DNA of 37,649 nt from the NCBI GenBank assembly GCA_964589145.1, contig CAZPSL010000217.1, positions 1 to 37,649 on the forward strand, given 5' to 3'. The stretch's first letter is position 1. Each line of letters starts with the position of its first letter. Below are positions 1 to 6,389 of the stretch, piece by piece. The position numbers and the translations under genes were made by a program. This stretch comes from UBA11858 sp964589145. Its GTDB lineage: Bacteria > Chloroflexota > Anaerolineae > Anaerolineales > UBA11858. Under the pieces are notes generated by a model. The model saw nothing but the letters and a program-made list of their open reading frames with translations. It searched no databases and had not been told where the DNA came from.

Positions 1-23
1 GTTCTTCTGAAAAGTGAATTTTT

Positions 24-32
24 TGGTATAAT
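24..32 (+). promoter_or_regulatory. extended -10 promoter of the tRNA-Ser gene
   Basis: TGGTATAAT reads as an extended -10 (TGn followed by a perfect TATAAT at 27-32). It ends 12 bases before the first base of the tRNA, the right distance for a transcript starting just upstream of the mature 5' end. The -35 region lies at the very edge of the window and shows no clear consensus, as is usual with extended -10 promoters. Confidence 0.6.
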
Positions 33-44
33 CCCCCCGCCACT

Positions 45-135
<91 letters not shown>

Positions 136-144
136 TGCAAAGGG

Positions 145-183
145 AAAGCCCCGAAAGGTCTCGGAGACCTTTCGGGGCTTTTT
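145..183 (+). terminator. rho-independent terminator after tRNA-Ser, also facing the ABC permease gene
   Basis: A near-perfect inverted repeat has arms AAAGCCCCGAAAGGTCT and AGACCTTTCGGGGCTTT around a CGG loop. It is flanked by A and T runs, so it can work in both directions: for the tRNA on the plus strand and for the convergent ABC operon that ends at 220. The core (GAAAGGTCT...AGACCTTTC) resembles the palindromes at 6287-6319 and 6335-6373, so it may belong to an interspersed palindrome family. Confidence 0.85.
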
Positions 184-219
184 CGTTGGAGCAGGAATTC
201 GTATTCTGTGATTCCCCTC

Positions 220-1257
220 CTACGAGCGGATCTCCTGCCGCTGGAAGGAGACGTAACTCCCCGCAAACAGCAGGATGGTGGCGGCCAGCAGGCCGGTGAT
301 GTGCGGCCAGATGAGTTGCAAACTCTCGCCGACGGGCAGGGGAGCGCCCAGAATGGCGCCCTGCAACTCGACGGGCAGAATCAGCCCCAAAGTCCGCACG
401 GCGGGCGAGAGCAGGGCGACGGTCGCCTCCACGAAGAGCGTGTTCGGCGAGATGCGGCTGAGGATCAACTGCAACTTGGCCTGCGCCAGGAACTCCTCCA
501 TGAAGCCGTACTGCACCGGCGAGAGAATCTGCGCCGCAAAACTCGCCAGCATCCCCCAGAACACGGTGAAGAACAGCCACACCGCGATGGATGCCAGCGC
601 AGCGGTCGCCGCCTGCCGGAACAGGGTGGAGAACATCATCGCCAGCGCCATCCAGAAGCCGCCGTAGATGATGGTCGCTACCAGAAAGAGCAGGGCGCGG
701 GCGACCTCCTGCCCGGTGGGCGGCACGCCGAGGCCAATCAGCCCGATGCCGAAAATCAGCAGCCAGATGGCCGCCAGCACCAGCGAGAGCGTGAGAAACC
801 CGCCCAGGAATTTGCCCAGCAGCAGCGCGTCGCGGTAGATGGGCTGAGCGAGCACCCGCGATATGGTGCGGCGGCTGAACTCGCCGTTGACGGCATCGAA
901 GGCCAGGGCAATCGCCACCAGCGGGACGAGAAAGCCCAGGAACCCCGCGAAGGAGGGCAGCGGGTCGCGGGCGACGGTGAACAACTTCAAAAACAGGAAG
1001 GGGTCATCGCCCGTGGGGCTTTTGATCTGCTGCAAGGCGGCGAACCCGGTCCCCACGGCGGTGAACACAATCAGCAGTTCCAAAATCCGCATCCGGGCGC
1101 TGGTAAGATGGTCAGCCATCTCCTTGGCGACCACCGCGCCCAGCCCCGTCCAGGGGGAGCCTTCGCGCTGCCGCCTGACGGCTGTTTGAGGCGGAAGACT
1201 GGCAGTCCCGGCAGGACTGCCAGTCTTGGGCAGAACAGGACTAGTCTCGGGGGCCAT
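220..1257 (-). CDS. ABC-2 type transporter permease
   Basis: This 345-residue integral membrane protein is the permease of an ABC exporter. The family-typical N-terminus begins around residue 36 (WTGLGAVVAKEMADHL, an amphipathic coupling helix). Hydrophobic segments follow near residues 57-75, 100-120, 145-175, 185-215, 220-245, and a last one near 320-338. The substrate is unknown. The start overlaps the last 17 bases of the ATPase gene and is preceded by AGGAGGTGAACC, so the two are translationally coupled. Oddly, the first ~35 residues are not family-like: residues 11-21 (KTGSPAGTASL) are encoded by a perfect 14-bp-arm palindrome at 1195-1227. The clear ribosome site before ATG 1257 argues that this extension is translated. 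A later start at Met47 is possible but has no such site. Confidence 0.88.
   Translation of the reverse strand: MAPETSPVLPKTGSPAGTASLPPQTAVRRQREGSPWTGLGAVVAKEMADHLTSARMRILELLIVFTAVGTGFAALQQIKSPTGDDPFLFLKLFTVARDPLPSFAGFLGFLVPLVAIALAFDAVNGEFSRRTISRVLAQPIYRDALLLGKFLGGFLTLSLVLAAIWLLIFGIGLIGLGVPPTGQEVARALLFLVATIIYGGFWMALAMMFSTLFRQAATAALASIAVWLFFTVFWGMLASFAAQILSPVQYGFMEEFLAQAKLQLILSRISPNTLFVEATVALLSPAVRTLGLILPVELQGAILGAPLPVGESLQLIWPHITGLLAATILLFAGSYVSFQRQEIRS
1195..1227. repeat. palindromic repeat inside the permease coding sequence (family A, copy 1)
   Basis: Arms AAGACTGGCAGTCC (1195-1208) and GGACTGCCAGTCTT (1214-1227) pair perfectly around a 5-base loop. A close relative lies at 31773-31805. 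Here the repeat sits in frame in the 5' part of the permease gene without breaking it. Confidence 0.85.
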
Positions 1258-2191
1258 GGTTCACCTCCTCGAAGTAGGCGTTGTAGATGTCGTCCAGGCT
1301 GAGGCTTTCGATGGAGAGCGCGGTCAGGTCGCCGCCAGCCTCGACCACCACGCGGGCCGCGTCGGCGCGCAGGTCGCGGGCGGCCACCAGCGTGTAGCGG
1401 TCGGGGGCTTCGAACGCCACCTCGATGATGTCGGGCAGGCCGCGCAGGGCATCCAGGTAGGGGCCTGCGCTGCCGTTGGCTTGCAGGTGGATGTGGTAGC
1501 CCGCGCCCAGCACCTGCCTGCCCAGTTCGGGCACCGTGCCCTCCAAAACCATCCGCCCGCGGTGGAACAGCCCCACCCGGTCGCAGACCTCCTGCACCTG
1601 CGGGAGGAGGTGGGAGGAGAGCAGGATGGTGATGCCGGAATCCGCCAGTTCGCGGATGAGTTTGAGGAACCCGCGGGCGAGTTCCGGGTCCAGCCCCTGG
1701 GTGGGTTCGTCCATGATGATGAGCCGCGGCTTTTTGATGAGCACATCCGCGACCCCCAGGCGCTGTTTCATCCCGCGGGAGAAGGTACTCACCCGATGGT
1801 CAGCAACCTGCTCCAGGCCCACGCGCTGAAGGGCTTCTTCAATGCGGGAATCCGCCTCCCTGCGCGGGATTCCGTTCAGGCGGGCGATGTAGGCCAGGTT
1901 CTCGCGGGCGGTCATATCGTCGTAGAAGCCCACCTGGTCGGGGATGTATCCGGCGCGGGATTTGACGCTGAGCGGCTGGCGGGTGGGGTCGAAGCCGAGC
2001 ACCCGCACCTCGCCCGAAGTTGGCTCTGTCAGCCCCAGGAGCATCAGGATGGTGGTGGTTTTCCCCGCCCCGTTGGGGCCGAGCAGCCCGAAGACTTCGC
2101 CCTCCCGCACCTTCAGGTTGAGCGAATCCACGGCGGTGAAATCGCCGTATTTTTTGGTCAGGTCGGTGGTTTCGATGACAAAGTCACCCAT
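1241..2191 (-). CDS. ABC transporter ATP-binding protein
   Basis: This 316-residue cytoplasmic ATPase should power the permease encoded next to it. It carries the full ABC motif set: Walker A GPNGAGKTT (38-46), signature FSRGMKQRL (137-145), Walker B LIIMDEP (157-163), D-loop GLDP (166-169) and H-loop SSH (192-194). The C-terminal ~90 residues form the accessory domain common in DrrA/CcmA-like exporters. I chose ATG 2191 because AAGGAGGG precedes it; a longer frame to 2290 runs into the upstream gene. The gene starts 17 bases after the NEW3-protein gene and overlaps the permease gene, so the three form one operon. The substrate cannot be read from the sequence. Confidence 0.95.
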   Translation of the reverse strand: MGDFVIETTDLTKKYGDFTAVDSLNLKVREGEVFGLLGPNGAGKTTTILMLLGLTEPTSGEVRVLGFDPTRQPLSVKSRAGYIPDQVGFYDDMTARENLAYIARLNGIPRREADSRIEEALQRVGLEQVADHRVSTFSRGMKQRLGVADVLIKKPRLIIMDEPTQGLDPELARGFLKLIRELADSGITILLSSHLLPQVQEVCDRVGLFHRGRMVLEGTVPELGRQVLGAGYHIHLQANGSAGPYLDALRGLPDIIEVAFEAPDRYTLVAARDLRADAARVVVEAGGDLTALSIESLSLDDIYNAYFEEVNHGPRD

Positions 2192-2208
2192 GAGTGTCCC
2201 TCCTTGCA

Positions 2209-3393
2209 TTAGCGCCGTCCGTAACGGGCGACGGCCATCGCAACCACGCCCACAGCCACCGCGATCAGCGCGATGCCGACGATGCCCCACAGGGTGGAGG
2301 TGGCAACGGTGATGCGGAAATCGGCGGAGACGGAAGCGCTGTCGGCAGGGTGGGCGCGCACGGTGACGACGTAATCGCCAGCCACGGCCTTATCGGCGGG
2401 TTTGAGGATCATGGTGGCTTCGGCCTGGTCTCCGGCGGCAATTTCGGGGATGATTTCCGGGTCGAAGGCGACCGTCCAGCCGGTGGGTGCGCTGGCGGAC
2501 ATCTCCACGCCCTGCGCGGGGGCGGTGCCGGTATTGCGGACCACCACAGGCAGCGTGGTTTCTTTACCGGCATTGGCCTTGCCGGAGAGCAGTCCGTCAG
2601 GGCCGGTGATGCTCAAATCCTGCTGCCCGACCACTTCGGCGGTCAGGTCAATTTTGGCTTCCAGGCTGCCGCCCGCAGCGTACACGGTGAAGGGGTAACT
2701 CCCTGCGGACAGTTCCACGATGGGGTCCAGTTCCAGGGTGACGGTTTTAGTGCTGTTGGCGCCGAGCGGGAAACTGGTGGTTTCCTTGCCTGCGACTTTG
2801 AACTTGAGCAGGAGGCCGTCGGGGGCGTCGGCGGTGAGGTTGACCATGATTTCCTCATCGCCGCTGTTTTCAAGGCGCAGGTTGTAGCGGAAGGTGGTTT
2901 TGGGCGAGCCTTTGATGGTCAGCAGGTCTGCCGAAAGGGTCAGGCTGGCGGGGACTTTTTCCTGAACCATGAGGGTGATGGGGAGTTCCGCCTTCAGCCG
3001 CCCGGCGGAAGCCCGCACGGTGAACTCGCAGGTGCCGGATTCGGCGTTTTCGGGCGGTTCCAGGCGCAGGGTGACGTTTTCGGTGGAATCGGCATCCACG
3101 TAAACGGCGTGGACAATGCGTCCGCCGCCCCGGAAGGTGGCGGTCCAGCCTACGGGAAGGTCGGCCATCTCCAGGGAGACGGTCTGCGCTTCGCCAATGG
3201 CATGGATTTTCAAACTCAGGGTGACGTTTTCGCCCAGTTCAGCCACCTGACTGGGGTAGGTGGTCGAGATGGTCAGGCCGGGCTGGGCTGGCGGCGGGGT
3301 TTCCTCCTGCGCCAGCGCGGGCGAAGGGACGAGAAAAGCAAACAGGGCAAGAATCAAAATGCCAGAAAAGAGAAGGGTGATGATTCGTTTCAT
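2209..3393 (-). CDS. NEW3/CARDB-like repeat protein with signal peptide and C-terminal anchor, ABC operon partner
   Basis: The 394-residue product begins with a signal peptide (MKRIITLLFSGILILALFAF, then VPSPALA before QEETPP). About three tandem beta-sandwich modules of the NEW3 (alpha-galactosidase-associated) type follow, with recurring phrases such as NVTLSLKIHAIGEAQTV, NVTLRLEPPENAESG and GDYVVTVRAHP. A transmembrane helix (about 367-388) and a short positive tail (RYGRR) end it. It should be displayed outside the membrane, anchored at its C-terminus. NEW3 proteins encoded with an ABC ATPase and ABC-2 permease are a recurrent arrangement in Chloroflexota and archaea; a substrate-capture or surface role is an inference. 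Start 3393 is preceded by AGGAG and fits the signal peptide. It is the first gene of the three-gene operon. Confidence 0.85.
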   Translation of the reverse strand: MKRIITLLFSGILILALFAFLVPSPALAQEETPPPAQPGLTISTTYPSQVAELGENVTLSLKIHAIGEAQTVSLEMADLPVGWTATFRGGGRIVHAVYVDADSTENVTLRLEPPENAESGTCEFTVRASAGRLKAELPITLMVQEKVPASLTLSADLLTIKGSPKTTFRYNLRLENSGDEEIMVNLTADAPDGLLLKFKVAGKETTSFPLGANSTKTVTLELDPIVELSAGSYPFTVYAAGGSLEAKIDLTAEVVGQQDLSITGPDGLLSGKANAGKETTLPVVVRNTGTAPAQGVEMSASAPTGWTVAFDPEIIPEIAAGDQAEATMILKPADKAVAGDYVVTVRAHPADSASVSADFRITVATSTLWGIVGIALIAVAVGVVAMAVARYGRR

Positions 3394-3421
3394 TGAGATT
3401 CTCCTGAATTGGGGGTTAAAA

Positions 3422-3470
3422 GTTGAAGGTTGAAGGTTGAAAGTTCGTGGGAACGCCTTCAACCTTCAAC
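3422..3470. repeat. heptamer repeat with long dyad between hsp20 and the ABC operon
   Basis: The word GTTGAAG is repeated in tandem at 3422-3440 and its complement CTTCAAC follows at 3457-3470. The arms at 3422-3436 and 3456-3470 are perfectly complementary over 15 bases. No T run follows, so a terminator role for hsp20 is only possible. The sequence looks like the short-word minisatellites seen in the other gaps of this window. Confidence 0.75.
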
Positions 3471-3486
3471 CGGTAACCAGTTGCCG

Positions 3487-3999
3487 TCAGTCGGCCTTGA
3501 CTTCGATTTGCTTGCGTTTTTGCTGTGCTTCTGCGGTCTTGGGCAGGGTGATCTTCAGCACACCGCGCCTGAAGGCAGCGTCAATCTTGTCCTCGTCAAT
3601 GCCTTCCGGCAGCGGGATGGTGCGCTGGAAGGAACCGTAAGACCGCTCCAGACGGTAGTAGCGCTTGCCTTTTTCCTCCTTTTCGGCGCGCTTCTCGCCG
3701 CTGATGGTCAGCGTGTTGTGCTCCAGGGTGATGTTGATGTCTTCCGGTTCGATGCCCGGCAGTTCGGCGGAGACAACGATCTCCTTGTCGGTTTCGCTGA
3801 CGTCCACGCTGGGTGCGAAATCCCCCCAAAGGGTTGACCCGCCGAGGAAGGGGCTCAGCCCGAAAGGCCGGGAGAAGAACTCATCAAACAGGCGGTTCAT
3901 CTGGGTCTGGAAATCGAGCAAAGCATCCTCTTCTTTGGAACGCACTACGGGAACCTTGGTCTCGTCTTTCTTCCAGGGAATCAAATCGGTGATTGCCAT
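3487..3999 (-). CDS. small heat shock protein, Hsp20/alpha-crystallin family
   Basis: The 170-residue product is an ATP-independent holdase chaperone that binds unfolding proteins in the cytoplasm. The alpha-crystallin domain spans about residues 60-155. It shows the family hallmarks: PSVDVSETDKEIVVSAELPGI, SGEKRAEKEEKGKRYYRLER, the SYGSFQRTIPLPEG stretch, and the conserved AFRRGVLKITLPK (A-x-x-x-G-V-L). The N-terminal arm carries the usual amphipathic MNRLFDEFF, and the C-terminal tail is short and charged. ATG 3999 follows AAGGAGGTGG. No CIRCE element (the TTAGCACTC dyad of HrcA regulation) is present upstream. The gene stands alone between an ABC operon and a divergent gene pair. Confidence 0.95.
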   Translation of the reverse strand: MAITDLIPWKKDETKVPVVRSKEEDALLDFQTQMNRLFDEFFSRPFGLSPFLGGSTLWGDFAPSVDVSETDKEIVVSAELPGIEPEDINITLEHNTLTISGEKRAEKEEKGKRYYRLERSYGSFQRTIPLPEGIDEDKIDAAFRRGVLKITLPKTAEAQQKRKQIEVKAD

Positions 4000-4310
4000 A
4001 ATACCACCTCCTTTTCTCCAGGATTGAGCATTTCAATTTCCACCCTATCTTTTAGCAAAAAAATGTTAGAAAATGGTCAACGAAAGGTTAAGAAATCGTA
4101 AAACACGAGGCGATTTGTTGTATAATCTCTGTATCCGTTGTCAGGAGCCGGGAATCGGGTGATTGAGGATCGGGTAATCGGGGATTGGGTAATTGGGAAT
4201 TAGGGAGTGAGTAAGCCAAGTGCCTAACTCCTAACGACCTGATTGCCTAACTCTCAATTACCTGATGACCTGACTGCCTGACCATTCTCAAACCAAAGGA
4301 GGATCTTTCT
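4000..4310. other. divergent intergenic region with promoter candidate and degenerate repeats
   Basis: This 311-base gap separates hsp20 (minus) from the thiolase-like gene (plus). Bases 4000-4130 are A/T-rich. On the minus strand TTGACC (centred near 4078) precedes an A/T-rich stretch that may hold the hsp20 promoter. On the plus strand TATAAT lies at 4121-4126. Bases 4137-4282 hold degenerate repeats: words like ATCGGG, GGTAATTGGG and GGGAATTAGGG, followed by complementary words such as CCTAACTC, CCTGATTG and CAATTACCTGATG. The block could fold into a long imperfect hairpin in the leader. No gene is seen in it. Confidence 0.6.
4121..4126 (+). promoter_or_regulatory. candidate -10 box for the thiolase-like/DUF35 operon
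   Basis: A perfect TATAAT lies 185 bases upstream of ATG 4311. The -35 position has no good match (GTAAAA). If used, the transcript would carry the repeat-rich leader at 4137-4282. Confidence 0.4.
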
Positions 4311-5675
4311 ATGCGAACCGTTTACGCAATTTCGGGTGGCGTTTCCAAATTTGCAAAAGCCCGCCCGGACAAGACCTTCCAGGCGATTATCAAAGAGGCG
4401 TATGATTACGCGCTCAATGATATCGGGCTGGATTTTGAGACGGCAACGCGCCTGATTGACGGCTCGGTGGCCTCGTACTTCTCCGACCATTTCAGCCGTC
4501 AGTTGATGGCGGCGATCATGGCGCAGGATTACCTGGGGCTGACTCCCAAGCCCAGCCACCGGGTCGAGGGCGGCGGCGCAACGGGCGGGTTGTGTTTCCA
4601 GGAAGCCTGGAAATCGGTCGCCAGCGGGCACATGGATGTTTGCGTGGCCTACGGCTTTGAAACCATGTCCCACGTGGAAACCTGGAAAGGCAACGAGTTT
4701 ATCGCTTTAGCCTCCGACGTGTCGTTTGATTATCCCGTCGGAGGTTTTTATTCCGGGTACTATGCCATGATGGTCACGCGCCACATGAAGGAGTATGGCA
4801 CCACCGTAGAGCAGATGGCGCATGTCAGCGTCAAGAATCACATGAACGCCTACTACAACCCCTACTCCCAAAAGCGCGAGAAACTGACCATCGAGGATGT
4901 GCGCAATGCGCCGATGGTCGCCTGGCCGCTCACCCGCCTGGATATTTGTGTAATGTCCGACGGCGCGGCGGCGACCATTCTCGTCTCCGAGGAGGGACTG
5001 AAGCGGCTGGAGGACGCCGGGGCGCAGATCCGCCGCCCGCTGGTGAAGATCACCGGCATCGGGCGCGGCACCGACGCCATGCGAATGGCCGACCGCCCCC
5101 ATGTGGATTACGACTATTTCATGGAACACTACGCCACCCCGGAGGAGCGCGATTCCGATGAGACCCGCGCTTACTACAAAAAACTCTGGGACCATGGCAC
5201 CCGTTACCCCGGTGTGCACTCCTTCCGGGCCGGGCGCACGGCAGGGAACATGGCCTACAAAATGGCGGGGATCGAGCACCCCCTGGAAGAACTGGACTTT
5301 GTGGAACTCCACGACGCCTACACTTCCAGCGAAATCCAGACTTACGAGGATATGGGGCTTTGCCGCTACGGAGAAGGCGGCCCCTTTGCGGCTTCGGGGA
5401 AAGCCTTTCTCCCCAACGTGGATTACGGGCTGGATTTACCGGATGAACCGGTTTGCGCGGTTAACCCCTCCGGCGGGCTGATCGCCTGCGGGCATCCGGT
5501 CGGCGCAACCGGGCTGATGCAGGCGGTTTTTGCCATCTGGCAACTTCAGGGCAGCATCAAAGATCATTTCCACGATGACACCCTGCAAGTTCAGGGTGCG
5601 CAGCGCGGCGCGATCCACTCCCACGCCGGGACGGGCACTTACGTCACGGTTTCCGTGCTGGAGCGGGAAGACTGA
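4311..5675 (+). CDS. thiolase-superfamily protein (SCPx/archaeal ACAT-like) lacking both catalytic cysteines
   Basis: The 454-residue protein has the SCPx/archaeal-type thiolase fold. It shows EGGGATGG (86-93) where active thiolases have the nucleophile in EAACASGG, VELHDAYTSSE (332-341) in place of the HDCFT/HDAFT segment, and NPSGGLIACGHPVGATG (385-401) with the conserved GHP histidine at 395. The nucleophilic cysteine position is Gly89, and the second catalytic cysteine near the C-terminus reads AIHSHAGTG (434-442), with no Cys. Ordinary Claisen thiolysis is therefore unlikely. Known precedent: steroid side-chain aldolases of the Ltp2/SAL group are thiolase-fold enzymes without the nucleophile that work as a complex with a DUF35 protein, and a DUF35 gene follows here. 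An aldolase or another CoA-ester lyase is an inference. ATG 4311 follows AAGGAGG (4296-4302). Confidence 0.88.
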   Translation: MRTVYAISGGVSKFAKARPDKTFQAIIKEAYDYALNDIGLDFETATRLIDGSVASYFSDHFSRQLMAAIMAQDYLGLTPKPSHRVEGGGATGGLCFQEAWKSVASGHMDVCVAYGFETMSHVETWKGNEFIALASDVSFDYPVGGFYSGYYAMMVTRHMKEYGTTVEQMAHVSVKNHMNAYYNPYSQKREKLTIEDVRNAPMVAWPLTRLDICVMSDGAAATILVSEEGLKRLEDAGAQIRRPLVKITGIGRGTDAMRMADRPHVDYDYFMEHYATPEERDSDETRAYYKKLWDHGTRYPGVHSFRAGRTAGNMAYKMAGIEHPLEELDFVELHDAYTSSEIQTYEDMGLCRYGEGGPFAASGKAFLPNVDYGLDLPDEPVCAVNPSGGLIACGHPVGATGLMQAVFAIWQLQGSIKDHFHDDTLQVQGAQRGAIHSHAGTGTYVTVSVLERED

Positions 5676-5722
5676 ACCGGATTTGATGTGCATTGAATCA
5701 AGAACATCAGGAGAAAATCAAG

Positions 5723-6271
5723 ATGTCCAAACTTCCATCCAAACGACCGGAAACCCTGGGCGGGTACATCGTCCACGGTCTCCCTTTCCCTGTTGAAACT
5801 GACCCCGATTCGCTGGCTTTTCTCAAGAAGATGGCACCCATCCGCATCGAGCAGGATTACGCCATCACCTATCTGCATTCCTACGGGCAGGACAGCCCCT
5901 GGTTTGCCGGGCTGACCAACAAGCGGCTGCTGGCCTCCCAGGACGAGAAAACCGGCTACACCTACGCTACCCCGCGCGGCCACGATATGTACACCGGCGA
6001 GGAAACCCGCTGGATTGACATCACCAACCGCCCGGCGCGCATCCATGCCTTTACGGTTTGCCACTTCGGCTCGGAGGAGTTCCTGCCCGAAACGCCTTAC
6101 ATCCTGGCGCTGATCGAGTTCGATGATGTGAACACGCTCCTGCTGACCCGCATGATGGGGCTCGACCCCGCTGACGCCAGCCTGGACTGGATCGGCATGG
6201 AGGTCACGCCCAAGTTCCTGCGCAATGCCAAACTTAAACCGACGGATGTGTATTTTGTGCCGAAGGGATAG
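5723..6271 (+). CDS. DUF35/OB-fold partner protein of the thiolase-like enzyme, zinc-ribbon cysteines missing
   Basis: The 182-residue product matches the DUF35 layout: an N-terminal helical arm (FLKKMAPIRIEQDY), a ribbon region, then an OB-fold barrel (WIDITNRPARIHAFTVCHFG... YILALIEFDD... TRMMGLDP... WIGMEVTPKFL). DUF35 proteins usually pair with thiolase-superfamily enzymes and help bind the CoA substrate, and this gene lies 47 bases behind such an enzyme. In typical members two CxxC pairs bind zinc; here the matching stretch (GLTNKRLLASQDEKTGYTYA and what follows) has no cysteine. The ribbon has therefore lost its metal site, in parallel with the loss of catalytic cysteines in the partner. 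The start at 5723 is supported by AGGAG nine bases upstream; a TTG start at 5693 is possible but weaker. Confidence 0.82.
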   Translation: MSKLPSKRPETLGGYIVHGLPFPVETDPDSLAFLKKMAPIRIEQDYAITYLHSYGQDSPWFAGLTNKRLLASQDEKTGYTYATPRGHDMYTGEETRWIDITNRPARIHAFTVCHFGSEEFLPETPYILALIEFDDVNTLLLTRMMGLDPADASLDWIGMEVTPKFLRNAKLKPTDVYFVPKG

Positions 6272-6286
6272 GCGCGGCCGCCAGCA

Positions 6287-6319
6287 AGACCCTAAAGGTC
6301 TGGCAGACCTTTAGGGTCT
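6287..6319. repeat. palindromic repeat (family B, copy 2)
   Basis: Arms AGACCCTAAAGGTCT and AGACCTTTAGGGTCT pair perfectly around GGC. It is the first of two tandem palindromes between the convergent DUF35 and pyrophosphatase genes and is related to the tRNA-Ser terminator hairpin. Confidence 0.85.
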
Positions 6320-6334
6320 CCAGGACCGACGAAA

Positions 6335-6373
6335 AAAAGACCCTAAAGGTTTTGAAAACCTTTAGGGTCTTTT
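6335..6373. terminator. bidirectional terminator between the DUF35 and pyrophosphatase genes (family B palindrome, copy 3)
   Basis: AAAAGACCCTAAAGGTTTT and its complement flank a one-base centre. A runs on the left and T runs on the right make it a textbook bidirectional terminator for the convergent genes ending at 6271 (plus) and 6390 (minus). Confidence 0.85.
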
Positions 6374-6389
6374 GATTCTGCGTACCGGA

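Noticed and set aside
4000..4110. CIRCE or other heat-shock operator before hsp20
   Set aside because: No TTAGCACTC-N9-GAGTGCTAA dyad or close variant is found; TTTTAGC...GTTAG is only a chance resemblance.
4137..4282. Riboswitch in the leader of the thiolase-like gene
   Set aside because: The leader can fold, but it consists of degenerate short repeats and matches no riboswitch core that I know.
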